A DNA stretch of 64,000 bases from Methylobacterium mesophilicum (lineage in GTDB: Bacteria > Pseudomonadota > Alphaproteobacteria > Rhizobiales > Beijerinckiaceae), in assembly GCF_022179445.1 (NCBI RefSeq), contig NZ_BPQU01000013.1:85610-149609 (forward strand), read 5' to 3'. Positions 1 to 8,131 of this stretch are shown here, piece by piece (the stretch's first letter is position 1; every line of letters starts with the position of its first letter). The position numbers were made by a program, and so were the translations under genes. Below the pieces are notes generated by a model. That model was not told the DNA's origin. It did no database searches and was given only the letters and a program-made list of their open reading frames with translations.

Positions 1-1
1 C

Positions 2-823
2 AACCGGCTGCCCCTCGACAAGGTCGAAGCGACGCCGGAGGGCGGCCTGCGCATCGGGGCACTGGTGCGCAACTCCGACCTCGCTGCGGACGCGCGGGTG
101 CGCAAGGATTACGCGGTTCTGGCGAAGGCCCTGCTCGCCGGCGCCTCGGGCCAGCTGCGCAACAAGGCGACCACCGCCGGCAACCTGCTCCAGCGGACGC
201 GCTGCTACTACTTCTATGACACCGCGATGCCCTGCAACAAGCGCGAGCCCGGCTCCGGCTGTTCCGCGATCGGCGGCTTCAACCGGATCATGGCGGTGCT
301 CGGGACGAGCGAGGCCTGCATCGCCACCAACCCGTCCGACATGAACGTCGCGATGCGGGCGCTCGACGCCACCGTCGAGACCATGGATCCGGCCGGGCAG
401 GCGCGGACCATTCCGATCGCCGAGTTCCACCGGCTTCCGGGCGACACGCCACAGATCGAGACCGACCTGCGCAAGGGCGAGATCATCACCGCGGTGACCC
501 TGCCGAAGCCGGTGGCCGGCCAGCACATCTACCGCAAGGTCCGCGACCGGGCGTCCTACGCCTTCGCGACCGTGTCGGTGGCCGCAATCATCGCGAATGC
601 CGAGGGGGGCAAGCCGACCATGGCGCGGCTCGCTTTCGGCGGCCTGGCGCACAAGCCCTGGCGCGTGGCCGAGGCCGAGGAGGCGCTGGTGCGGACCGGC
701 TCCGCCGATGCCGCCGCCGACGCGGTGCTGAAGGGCGCCCGCGGCTACGGCGCCAACGACTTCAAGATCCCGCTGACGCGGCGGACCCTGCGCGCCGTCA
801 TGGCGCAGGCGACCCGCGCGTAA
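2..823 (+). CDS. Aldehyde oxidoreductase FAD-binding subunit (PaoB type), 5' partial
   Basis: Reading frame is open from base 2, so the true start lies outside the window. The product matches the FAD-binding subunit of the xanthine dehydrogenase family: a [18 protein letters not shown] stretch in the flavin domain, then the CO dehydrogenase flavoprotein C-terminal domain. Four cysteines are clustered in the insert around CYYF, PCNKR and GSGC. In E. coli PaoB and in 4-hydroxybenzoyl-CoA reductase beta subunits such an insert binds an extra [4Fe-4S] cluster. The molybdopterin subunit follows 23 bp downstream, so this is one operon, and the 2Fe-2S subunit (PaoA-like) is expected just left of the window. 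The protein should pass electrons between the iron-sulphur and molybdenum subunits. Family assignment is firm; the physiological aldehyde is unknown. Confidence 0.88.
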   Translation, partial: NRLPLDKVEATPEGGLRIGALVRNSDLAADARVRKDYAVLAKALLAGASGQLRNKATTAGNLLQRTRCYYFYDTAMPCNKREPGSGCSAIGGFNRIMAVLGTSEACIATNPSDMNVAMRALDATVETMDPAGQARTIPIAEFHRLPGDTPQIETDLRKGEIITAVTLPKPVAGQHIYRKVRDRASYAFATVSVAAIIANAEGGKPTMARLAFGGLAHKPWRVAEAEEALVRTGSADAAADAVLKGARGYGANDFKIPLTRRTLRAVMAQATRA

Positions 824-846
824 AGAACCCGGCAAGGACAAGTCCC

Positions 847-3069
847 ATGGAGATGAACCAGCCGATCGGCCGGACGCCCCTCGACGACCGTCCCGACGGC
901 CTCGTCGGGAAGCCGCTGGACCGGGTCGACGGGCCGCTGAAGGTCACCGGGCACGCGCCCTACGCCTACGAGACCAAGGCGCTCAAGAACCCGGCCTACG
1001 GGTACATCGTCCCGGCGACCATCGCGGCCGGCACGATCCGGGCGATCGACGCGGAGGCCGCGCGCCGGGCCCCGGGGACGATCCTGGTCCTGACCCACGA
1101 GAACGTGCCGGAGCAGGGTGAGAAGAAGGAGCAGGTCTGGCCGCAGCTCCAGGGCACCGAGATCAAGTTCTACGGGCAGCCCGTGGCGTTCGTGGTCGCC
1201 GAGACCTTCGAGCAGGCCCGGGCCGCCGCCATGCTGGTGAAGGTCCGCTACGACGCGGCCAAGCCCAAGGGCTTGCTCAAGGACAACATGGCGGCAGCCT
1301 ACGAGCCGAAGCCCGTGAACTCGCCACCGGACTCGAAGCTCGGCGACTTCGATACAGCCTTCGCGGCGGCTCCGGTGAAGCTCGACGTCGAATATACGAC
1401 GCCGCCGCAGATCCACGCCCAGATGGAGCCGCACGCGACCATCGCGTCCTGGGAGGTCGACGGCGTGGTGCTGCACACCGCCAACCAGATGCCGAACCGC
1501 GGCCAGAAGGCGCTGGGCTCGGTGCTCAAGCTGCCCCCTGAGAAGGTGAGGATCGTCAGCCCCTATATCGGCGGCGGCTTCGGCGCGAAGCTGCAGGTGC
1601 AGCCGGAGGCGACGCTGGCGATCCTGGCCTCCAAGGTGATCCGGCGTCCCGTGAAGGTCGCGATGACCCGGCAACAGGAATTCCACGTCGCGACCCACCG
1701 CACCGACACGATCCAGCGCATTCGCCTGGGGGCCGACAAGGACGGGCGTCTCTCGGCGATCGGGCACGAATCCTGGTCCGACACGGCCGAGGGCGACGGC
1801 TTCTTCGAGACGTCCGCCAACGTCACCCGCTCGCTCTACGCGGCGCAGAACCGGGTGACACGCCACCGGCTCGTCAACCTGAACATGCCGATCGCCTCGG
1901 CGATGCGCGCGCCGGGCGAGGCCGTGGGGCAGCTCGCCTTCGAGTGCGCCATGGACGAGCTGGCCGAGCGCCTGAAGATCGACCCCGTCGAACTGCGGGT
2001 GCGCAACGAGCCCGCCGAGGACCCCGAGAAGAAGGTGCCGTTCTCCACGCGCCAGCTCGTGCCCTGCATGCGCGAGGGCGCACGGCTGTTCGGCTGGGAC
2101 AAGCGCCAGGCGGCGGGCAGCCGGCGCGAGGGCAACTGGCTCGTCGGCATGGGCATGTCGGCCGCCGCCCGGCTCAACCCGCTGATGCCGTCCTCCGCCA
2201 AGGTGCGGCTCGGGCCCGACGGGGTGCTGGTCGTGCGCATGGCCATGACCGATCCCGGCACCGGCACCTACACGATCCTGACCCAGATCGCCGGCGAGAT
2301 GCTGGGGCTTCCGGTTGAGCGGGTCCGGGTTGAGATGGGCGATACCGACTTCCCCTTCGCGGCCGGATCCGGAGGCTCCTTCGGGGCCGGATCGGCGGGC
2401 TCCGCGCTCTACGTCGCCTGCGACAACCTCCGGCAGGCGCTGCTGAAGGCGGGCGACCTGAACCCGGAGGGCGCGACTTTCCGGGACGGCGCCGTGACGT
2501 CGGGCAACCGCACGGAATCGCTGAAAGACCTCGCCGGCACCGGTCTGGAAGCCGCCGGAGAGATCAAGCCTGGGGAGATGAAGCAGAAATTCTCGCAGTA
2601 CTCCTACGGCGCACACTTCGCGGAAGTCGGCGTCGATGCCGATACCGGGGAGATCAGGCTTCGTAGAATGCTGGGTGTCTTCACCGGCGGCCGCATCCTC
2701 AACGCGAAGACTGCGCGGAGCCAGGCGATCGGCGGCATGACCTTCGGCGTCGGCGCGGCCTTGATGGAGGATGCGGTGGTCGATCCCCGCTACAGCTTCT
2801 TCGTCAACCACGACATGGCCGAGTACCACGTGCCGGTCCATGCCGACGTGCCGGTGATCGACGCGGTGTTCCTGCCCGAGCTCGACGACAAGACGAATCC
2901 GCTGAAGAGCAAGGGGCTCGGCGAGCTCGGCATCTGCGGTGCCGGGGCCGCCCTGGCCAACGCGATCCACAACGCCACCGGCATCCGGATCCGCGAATAC
3001 CCCATGACCCTCGACAAGGTGCTCAAGGGCTTCGAGGAGCAGGAGGGCCAGGCCCAGCGCCGGACCTGA
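847..3069 (+). CDS. Aldehyde oxidoreductase molybdopterin-binding subunit (PaoC type)
   Basis: 740 residues, close to the 732 of E. coli PaoC. The ATG at 847 has an AAGGACAAG ribosome site upstream. The ald/xan dehydrogenase domain covers about residues 20-130 and the Mo-cofactor-binding domain follows. Visible motifs include YIGGGFGAK and SAMRAPGE, and near the C-terminus GLGELGICGAG, whose glutamate is residue 693. This matches the catalytic glutamate of the family (E692 in PaoC). The enzyme should oxidise aldehydes, often aromatic ones, to carboxylic acids using molybdopterin cytosine dinucleotide. It is cotranscribed with the FAD subunit, and an acyl-CoA synthetase follows, which would suit activation of the acid product. 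That link is inference. Substrate is not determinable. Confidence 0.9.
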   Translation: MEMNQPIGRTPLDDRPDGLVGKPLDRVDGPLKVTGHAPYAYETKALKNPAYGYIVPATIAAGTIRAIDAEAARRAPGTILVLTHENVPEQGEKKEQVWPQLQGTEIKFYGQPVAFVVAETFEQARAAAMLVKVRYDAAKPKGLLKDNMAAAYEPKPVNSPPDSKLGDFDTAFAAAPVKLDVEYTTPPQIHAQMEPHATIASWEVDGVVLHTANQMPNRGQKALGSVLKLPPEKVRIVSPYIGGGFGAKLQVQPEATLAILASKVIRRPVKVAMTRQQEFHVATHRTDTIQRIRLGADKDGRLSAIGHESWSDTAEGDGFFETSANVTRSLYAAQNRVTRHRLVNLNMPIASAMRAPGEAVGQLAFECAMDELAERLKIDPVELRVRNEPAEDPEKKVPFSTRQLVPCMREGARLFGWDKRQAAGSRREGNWLVGMGMSAAARLNPLMPSSAKVRLGPDGVLVVRMAMTDPGTGTYTILTQIAGEMLGLPVERVRVEMGDTDFPFAAGSGGSFGAGSAGSALYVACDNLRQALLKAGDLNPEGATFRDGAVTSGNRTESLKDLAGTGLEAAGEIKPGEMKQKFSQYSYGAHFAEVGVDADTGEIRLRRMLGVFTGGRILNAKTARSQAIGGMTFGVGAALMEDAVVDPRYSFFVNHDMAEYHVPVHADVPVIDAVFLPELDDKTNPLKSKGLGELGICGAGAALANAIHNATGIRIREYPMTLDKVLKGFEEQEGQAQRRT

Positions 3070-3163
3070 CGCGGTCCGCATCGGCGTTCGCCTCACCCAC
3101 GGTTGACGGGTGGCGCGCCGATGCGGGACACCCGGGCAAAACCCAAGACGCGGGGAACGCCCT

Positions 3164-4705
3164 TTGTCCGACGCCCTCCGGCCCCATGAGCGCCACCCCC
3201 CGGCCCGCTTCAACGCGGCCCGGTACTGTCTGGCCGAGAACGCGCGGCTGCGCCCGGACAAGACCGCGCTGGTGCTGGTCGGCGACGGCACCGTGAGCCG
3301 GCTCAGCTTCGGCGAGGTCGACCGGGCGGTGCGCAGCATCGCGGCGGGGCTGCTCGGGCTCGGGTTGACGCCCGGCGACCGGGTGATGATCCGGATGGGC
3401 AACGAGGCCGATTACGTCCTGGTCTATTTCGGCGCCCTGGCCGCGGGCTTGGTGGCCCTGCCGTCCTCGCCCCAGCTGACCGAGGGCGAGGCCGCCTTCC
3501 TGATGGAGAATTCCGGCGCCCGGGCGGTCGTGGTCGGCGGCGGGTGCACGGTGCCGCCCGAGGCCCTGGGGGGCCGCATCCTGCTCGACGCCGCCGCAAT
3601 CACCGCCCTGAAGGGCACCGCCCCGCTGCCGGACTACGCCGACACCGCCGCCGACGACCCGGCGATGCTGATCTACACCTCCGGCACGACCAGCCGGCCC
3701 AAGGGGGTGCTCCATGCCCACCGGGCGGCCTACGGCCGCTGGCCCATGGTCGCGCACTGGATCGGGCTCGGCGAGTCCGACGTGATGCTGCATGCCGGCA
3801 CCATGAACTGGACCTACACGCTGGGCGTCGGCCTGAGCGATCCGTGGTCGGTGGGTGCCACCGCGGTGCTCTACAACGGCCCCCGCGACCCGTCGGTCTG
3901 GCCGCGCCTGATCGCGGCGTACAGCGCCACCCTGTTCGCCGCGGTCCCGACCCTCTACCGTCAGATCCTGAAGTACGGCGCCCTCGAAAGCCACGACCTG
4001 TCGAGCCTGCGCCACGGCTGCACCGCGGGCGAGCCGCTGTCGATCGAGCTGCTCGAGGCCTGGACCCGCGCCACCGGCAAGCCGCTCTACGAGGCGCTCG
4101 GGATGAGCGAGATCTCGACCTACATCTCCAGCGGCCCCACCATACCGGTGCGCCCGGGCTCCCCGGGCCGGCCGCAGCCCGGCCGGCGCGTGGCGATCCT
4201 GCCGGTGGAGGGGGAGCCCGTGCCGCTGCCGGCCGGTGAGACCGGCCTCCTGGCGGTGCACCGCTCCGAGCCCGCGCTGATGCTCGGGTACTGGAACCGC
4301 CCCGACGAGGAGGCCGAGGTGATGCGCGGCGACTGGTTCGTCGGCGGCGACCTCGCCCGGCTCGATGCCGACGGCTACGTCTGGTTCGAGGGCCGCAACA
4401 ACGACCTGATGAAGGCCGTGGGCTACCGGGTCTCGCCGAACGAGGTCGAAGTCGTGCTCTCGGCTCATCCGTCCGTGGCGGAGGTCGGGGTGGCCGAGCT
4501 GCCGGTGCGCGCCGACGTCTCGGTGATCTGCGGCTTCGTGGTGCTCCAGCCCGGCGCCGAGTCCGACGCCGAGGCCCTGCTCGCCTGGTGCGAGGCGCGG
4601 CTCGCCGCCTACAAGCGCCCGCGGGAGATCCGCTTTCTCGACGCCCTGCCCCGAACCGCCAACGGCAAGGTGCAGCGCAAGCGGCTGGTTGAGGCGGTGG
4701 GGTGA
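3164..4705 (+). CDS. AMP-forming acyl-CoA synthetase (benzoate-CoA ligase-like)
   Basis: 513 residues from the chosen TTG start, which has GGGGAA six bases upstream; a GTG at 3110 in the same frame is an alternative but has no good ribosome site and adds residues that look non-coding. ANL superfamily motifs are all present: the phosphate-binding loop LIYTSGTTSRPKGV, YEALGMSE in the adenylation core, GDLARLDADGYVWFEGR with the hinge aspartate, and a C-terminal PRTANGKVQRK with the catalytic lysine. The enzyme activates a carboxylic acid to its CoA thioester. Compact size and sequence style resemble benzoate/4-hydroxybenzoate-type ligases, but no substrate can be assigned. It lies 94 bp after the aldehyde oxidoreductase genes on the same strand, so it may act on that enzyme's product. 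Confidence 0.82.
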   Translation: MSDALRPHERHPPARFNAARYCLAENARLRPDKTALVLVGDGTVSRLSFGEVDRAVRSIAAGLLGLGLTPGDRVMIRMGNEADYVLVYFGALAAGLVALPSSPQLTEGEAAFLMENSGARAVVVGGGCTVPPEALGGRILLDAAAITALKGTAPLPDYADTAADDPAMLIYTSGTTSRPKGVLHAHRAAYGRWPMVAHWIGLGESDVMLHAGTMNWTYTLGVGLSDPWSVGATAVLYNGPRDPSVWPRLIAAYSATLFAAVPTLYRQILKYGALESHDLSSLRHGCTAGEPLSIELLEAWTRATGKPLYEALGMSEISTYISSGPTIPVRPGSPGRPQPGRRVAILPVEGEPVPLPAGETGLLAVHRSEPALMLGYWNRPDEEAEVMRGDWFVGGDLARLDADGYVWFEGRNNDLMKAVGYRVSPNEVEVVLSAHPSVAEVGVAELPVRADVSVICGFVVLQPGAESDAEALLAWCEARLAAYKRPREIRFLDALPRTANGKVQRKRLVEAVG

Positions 4706-4802
4706 GGTGGCATCCTCCAGCCCCTCTGCAAAATGAGCGATTACTAATCGGACTCGAGGACTTTCAAGACGCGGGTCGTTACTTGCGGCACGCAAACATC
4801 CA

Positions 4803-4846
4803 CCCTGTCATCCCGGGGCCGCGAAGCGGAGCCCGGAATGACAGGG
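4803..4846. repeat. REP-like palindrome between convergent genes
   Basis: An imperfect hairpin: CCCTGTCAT-C-CCGGG on the left pairs with CCCGG-A-ATGACAGGG on the right around a GCGAAGC loop region. It sits in the 197-bp gap between the convergent acyl-CoA synthetase and mgtE. Sequences of this kind (TGTCATCCCGGG ... GGAATGACA) occur as dispersed intergenic palindromes in many Rhizobiales. It may also end transcription from both sides, although there is no clear T run. Confidence 0.55.
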
Positions 4847-4902
4847 CGGCTTATTCTGTCGGATCCGCAGTTGTGGGCCCGCGGGCTTCCGCAATCGCAC
4901 CC

Positions 4903-6273
4903 CTACAACAGTGTCCCCCGCAGGATCAGCAGCGCCACGGAGAAATAAATCACCAGCCCGGTCACATCGACCAGCGTGGCCACGAACGGGGCCGAGGCGG
5001 TGGCGGGGTCGAAGCCGATCCGTTGCAGGATGAACGGCAGCATCGAGCCGGCGAGCGAACCGAACATCACGATCCCGATCAGCGCCGAACCCACGGTGGC
5101 GGCCACCAGCGGCCAATGCTCGCCGTAATCGTACAGGCCGAGCTTCTGCCAGGCCACGATCCGGATCACCGCGATGACCCCCAGGATGCTGCCCAGAACG
5201 ATCCCGGTGGGCAATTCGCGTAGCGCCACCCGCCACCAGTCGCCGAGGCGGATCTGGTGCAGGGCGAGCGCGCGGATCAGCAGGGAGGTCGCCTGCGAGC
5301 CGGAATTGCCGCCCGAACTCATGATCAGCGGGATGAACAGGGTCAGGACGATCGCCTTCTCCAATTCACCCTCAAAACCCTGCATCGCCGAGGCGGTGAG
5401 CATCTCGGAGAGGAACAGCGCGCAGAGCCAGCCGGCGCGCTTCCGGATCATCGTGAAGAAGCCGATATCCATGTAGGGCTCGGGCAGCGCCTCCATGCCG
5501 CCGAAGCGCTGCACGTCCTGGGTCTGCTTCTCGACCATGGCGTCGATCATGTCGTCCACCGTGACGATGCCGATCAGGTGCCCGACGGCGTCGACCACGG
5601 GCAGCGCCAGCAGGTCGTATTTCGAGATCAGCCGGGCCGCCTCCTCGCGGCTCGCCGTCGGCGAGACGGCGAGCGGCCGTCGCCCCGGGGCGACGCTGAG
5701 CACGTTGTCGCTCGGGTCGCCCGAGATCAGCCGGCGCAGGGGCACCGCCTTGGTCAGCGCCCGGGTGCGCGGGTCGAGCACGAAGATCGCGTAGATGGTC
5801 TCGCGGGTCTTCTCGACGTGGCGGATGTGCTCCAGCGTCTGGCCCACCGTCCAGGTGCCCGGCACCGTGACGAACTCGGTGGTCATCAGCGAGCCGACCG
5901 TCTCCTCGCCGTAGGCCGACAGCCGGTCGACGGCGCCGCGGGTCTCGGCGTCGAGGCGGGCGCGCAGGTCGGAGCGCCCGGGCTCCTCGATCTCTCGGAA
6001 CACGTCCGTGACCCGGTCGGCCGACATGCCCGAGAGGTAGGCCGCCACCCGGTCGCGCGGCAGCATCTCGATGATGTCGGCGGCCATATCGAGTTCGGGC
6101 TGGTCCAGCACCTCGATCGCCCGATCCATCGGCAGGCCGAGGATGATCGCCGCGGCGACCTCGGGGGCCTCCTCGTTCAGGGCCTCGACGATGTCGGGGG
6201 CGCGCTCGTCCGACAGGCGTGCGGCCAGCACGGACGGGTCGACGCGCGCGTCGATGGGGGCGATCTCGTTCAT
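4903..6273 (-). CDS. mgtE: Magnesium transporter MgtE
   Basis: 456 residues. The ATG at 6273 is preferred over the longer frame because GAGGCGAGG lies directly upstream. Domain order is typical of MgtE: an N-terminal helical superhelix domain (about 1-125, with the LPMDRAIEVLDQ and LPRDRVAAYL repeats), a pair of CBS domains (about 130-255, including GIVTVDDMIDAMV), and a C-terminal five-helix channel domain. The conserved pore region SGGNSGSQATSLLIRALAL is visible. In the family the CBS and N domains sense cytosolic Mg2+ and close the pore. It is a single-gene unit, convergent with the acyl-CoA synthetase and divergent from the pqqA pair. Confidence 0.93.
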   Translation of the reverse strand: MNEIAPIDARVDPSVLAARLSDERAPDIVEALNEEAPEVAAAIILGLPMDRAIEVLDQPELDMAADIIEMLPRDRVAAYLSGMSADRVTDVFREIEEPGRSDLRARLDAETRGAVDRLSAYGEETVGSLMTTEFVTVPGTWTVGQTLEHIRHVEKTRETIYAIFVLDPRTRALTKAVPLRRLISGDPSDNVLSVAPGRRPLAVSPTASREEAARLISKYDLLALPVVDAVGHLIGIVTVDDMIDAMVEKQTQDVQRFGGMEALPEPYMDIGFFTMIRKRAGWLCALFLSEMLTASAMQGFEGELEKAIVLTLFIPLIMSSGGNSGSQATSLLIRALALHQIRLGDWWRVALRELPTGIVLGSILGVIAVIRIVAWQKLGLYDYGEHWPLVAATVGSALIGIVMFGSLAGSMLPFILQRIGFDPATASAPFVATLVDVTGLVIYFSVALLILRGTLL

Positions 6274-6648
6274 GGCCTCGCCTCGCGGATGACGAGACGG
6301 CGCGCCGCCGGTCTTGCTGGTTGAGGGCCGCGACCGGCGGCCCACGCCGCTCACCCCGCGGCCGGGCCTCTCAGCGGCTCAGGCGGGATGACGGCGCGTC
6401 GCCGGACACGGCAGGCACGATCGGTCTGGCACGTCGCTTCGCTGTCGATGCTGAAAGGGAGCGCGGGCCACCCGCATGGCGTCCCGACGCGGCTGCCTCG
6501 TGCCCCTACGGGAATAGTCCGTCAAGCCGAAACCAGCGTGTGTTCCCCGTTCGCCGCTTCGATCCCGACGGTGCGTGGCCGGGAAGTCGCGACGGCCCGC
6601 GCGCCCTACGCCCTAGCTCCCTATGAGAAATATAAGTGTTGTGCTCGC
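6274..6648. other. Non-coding stretch between mgtE and pqqA
   Basis: About 375 bp with no credible gene: open frames here have no family resemblance and poor starts. It must carry the mgtE promoter (leftward) and part of the control region of the first pqqA copy. No clear operator or riboswitch was recognised. Confidence 0.5.
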
Positions 6649-6678
6649 TTGTATTGCGCCCAAGATATTGCCTATATG
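6649..6678 (+). promoter_or_regulatory. Candidate promoter of the pqqA pair
   Basis: TTGTAT and TATATG are separated by 18 bp, in an AT-rich stretch that stands out from the high-GC surroundings. The -10-like element lies 28 bp before the first pqqA start. The match to a sigma-70 type promoter is visual only. Confidence 0.45.
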
Positions 6679-6706
6679 GTCCTCAGCAACACCGAGGAGA
6701 AACGCC

Positions 6707-6796
6707 ATGGCTTGGTCCGCCCCCATCGTGTCCGAGATCTGCGTCGGCATGGAAGTCACCAGCTACGAGTCGGCTGAGATCGACACCTTCAACTGA
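6707..6796 (+). CDS. pqqA: PQQ precursor peptide PqqA, copy 1
   Basis: A 29-residue peptide starting MAWSAPIVSEICVGMEV and ending SAEIDTFN, which is a clear PqqA. The E-x3-Y pair that is cross-linked to become pyrroloquinoline quinone is present as Glu16 and Tyr20. GAGGAGAAA precedes the ATG. PqqA is the ribosomally made substrate of the radical SAM enzyme PqqE with its chaperone PqqD; PQQ serves periplasmic methanol, ethanol and glucose dehydrogenases. A second copy starts 80 bp downstream. No other pqq gene lies in the window, so the maturation enzymes must be encoded elsewhere. Confidence 0.95.
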   Translation: MAWSAPIVSEICVGMEVTSYESAEIDTFN

Positions 6797-6808
6797 GCTG
6801 ACCCTTCG

Positions 6809-6829
6809 CCGGGTCTGTTTACGACCCGG
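6809..6829 (+). other. Hairpin between the two pqqA copies
   Basis: CCGGGTC pairs perfectly with GACCCGG around a 7-base loop. There is no T run, so it is more likely an RNA stability or processing element than a terminator. Function is inferred. Confidence 0.4.
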
Positions 6830-6876
6830 TGACTCAGGTCTTCTTCGTCCCAACATTCCTAATCTTGGAGAACATC

Positions 6877-6966
6877 ATGGCTTGGTCCGCCCCCATCGTT
6901 TCCGAAATCTGCGTCGGCATGGAAGTCACCAGCTACGAGTCGGCTGAGATCGACACCTTCAACTAA
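6877..6966 (+). CDS. pqqA: PQQ precursor peptide PqqA, copy 2
   Basis: The peptide is identical to copy 1 over all 29 residues. The two 90-bp coding sequences differ only at synonymous third positions (the Val8 and Glu10 codons) and in the stop codon (TGA in copy 1, TAA here). Glu16 and Tyr20 are kept. CTTGGAGAA upstream supplies a ribosome site unlike that of copy 1, so the leaders differ although the coding sequences do not. A strong terminator follows within 25 bp, closing the unit without any pqqB-E gene. Confidence 0.95.
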   Translation: MAWSAPIVSEICVGMEVTSYESAEIDTFN

Positions 6967-6988
6967 GCCGTCGACCTTCTGAATACAG

Positions 6989-7023
6989 AAAGGCGCCGCT
7001 TCGCAGGAAGCGGCGCCTTTTTC
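6989..7023 (+). terminator. Intrinsic terminator after the pqqA pair
   Basis: A perfect GC-rich stem (AAAGGCGCCGCTTC with GAAGCGGCGCCTTT) closes a GCAG loop and runs into a row of T residues. It is the clearest rho-independent terminator in the window and separates pqqA from everything downstream. Confidence 0.9.
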
Positions 7024-7416
7024 GTGCGCGTCTGAGAGTGAGGAAGCTGGGTATCTGCCTGCCGAGCGTCAGGCGGCGTGATCTTCAGCTTGCCAGGAAA
7101 CCATACAGACAGGAGCCGGCCTCCGGTGCGGCGGCGAGGCCCTCAGCATGCAAATCAGGCTGGTCCGCGCAGTCCGAATCGCGGACTGGTGCCGCAAATC
7201 CTGTCGCTGCCTGAAGCGGTCACACGCAGAGAAACAGGACAGTCGCAGGTCCAGCACGCAGGCCCGGATTGAGGCGCTTGACGGTATACCCTGCCACGTC
7301 GATGGATTCGGCGACCGGCCCCGGTGATTTGAGGGGTTTTCCGAACCAGCCCCAAACCCGTCCGCGAAGCCGATGGAGCCGCGTCGTGATGCGGATGCGG
7401 CGTACGCCGCCGGGGC
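7024..7416. other. Non-coding stretch after the pqqA terminator
   Basis: About 390 bp with no supportable gene. A short inverted repeat (CAGTCCG ... CGGACTG, near 7171-7190) is the only structure noticed. Confidence 0.4.
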
Positions 7417-7557
7417 TCAGAGCGTTCCGATCAGGACCAGCAGCATCGTCGTGGCGACGGTCGTGCTGATAAAGCCGCAGAGCGCGGCCGCGAAGGACGG
7501 GCCGGTGCGGTCGGCGGTGGGCGCCTGGAGGTCGGACGACAGCAGGGCGGTGGTCAT
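7417..7557 (-). CDS. Small single-pass membrane protein, 46 residues
   Basis: The reading frame runs from an ATG at 7557 to a stop at 7417. The first 20 residues are polar and the last 25 form one hydrophobic segment (about residues 22-46, containing STTVATTMLLVLIG). A weak AAGG lies upstream. The composition is that of a real small membrane protein rather than a random frame, but no family is recognised. It lies just downstream of a secreted hypothetical on the same strand, 88 bp apart, and could share its transcript. Confidence 0.5.
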   Translation of the reverse strand: MTTALLSSDLQAPTADRTGPSFAAALCGFISTTVATTMLLVLIGTL

Positions 7558-7645
7558 CGGCGCATAACCTTGTCGGCGACGTGCGTCGCTCGTGTCGGGA
7601 TGATGATGCAGGGCCTGAACGTATGCGGTGCGCGGACGCACCCGG

Positions 7646-8014
7646 TCAGTCGCAGCGGTTGATTTTCTTGGCGATGCGGAGACCGCGCAGCTCGCTGCGC
7701 AGATCGATGGCCACCACGCCCTCGCCGCAGCGCTCGAAAGCGTCACGGGCGTCGTCGTAGCGGTCGCCGACCTCGTCCAGCGTGTCGCAGACGAGGTCGT
7801 GGTTCCCCAGCCGCGCCTCCTGGCGCGCCTGGAAGCGGAGGGCGCTGGCCTCGTCCACCTTGCGCTGTGCATCGAGGCATGCCGGCAGGGCCAGCGCCGC
7901 GTTGCTCAGAGCGAAGAGAGACAGGGCCCCGACCAACGCCGACTTGGCGAGGGCGGATTGGGTGGAGAAGCCGGTCTTGGGAGAGGCCGAACGGATACGC
8001 ACGGGATCACTCAC
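7646..8014 (-). CDS. Secreted hypothetical protein
   Basis: 122 residues from a GTG start. A hydrophobic segment (about residues 23-43) ending in AALALPA looks like a signal peptide with cleavage near residue 43. The mature part of about 80 residues is charged, holds three cysteines (ACLDA, LVCDTLDEV, ERCGEG plus a C-terminal NRCD) and is helical in character. No enzyme motif was recognised. Cysteine pairs suggest a disulphide-bonded periplasmic protein. Function unknown. Confidence 0.65.
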   Translation of the reverse strand: MSDPVRIRSASPKTGFSTQSALAKSALVGALSLFALSNAALALPACLDAQRKVDEASALRFQARQEARLGNHDLVCDTLDEVGDRYDDARDAFERCGEGVVAIDLRSELRGLRIAKKINRCD

Positions 8015-8131
8015 GGAACGGTCAATCTGGCGATCCCGCAGGCGGGGCGCCGGGGTTTCTCGGGAGCGGATCGAGACCGCCCCCTCTCTGTCCGCTGAAA
8101 CGGTGAAGCTGCCGTGAAGGTTCCGGCCGGA

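Noticed and set aside
745..3402. Long minus-strand open frame of 885 codons under the PaoC gene, and similar long antisense frames throughout
   Set aside because: High GC produces long open frames on the opposite strand; their translations are rich in Arg, Ala, Gly and His with no recognisable domains, while the plus-strand frames carry full family motifs.
7069..7257. Short open frames in the gap after the pqqA terminator
   Set aside because: Both strands are open over the same stretch, starts lack ribosome sites and no conserved pattern is visible.
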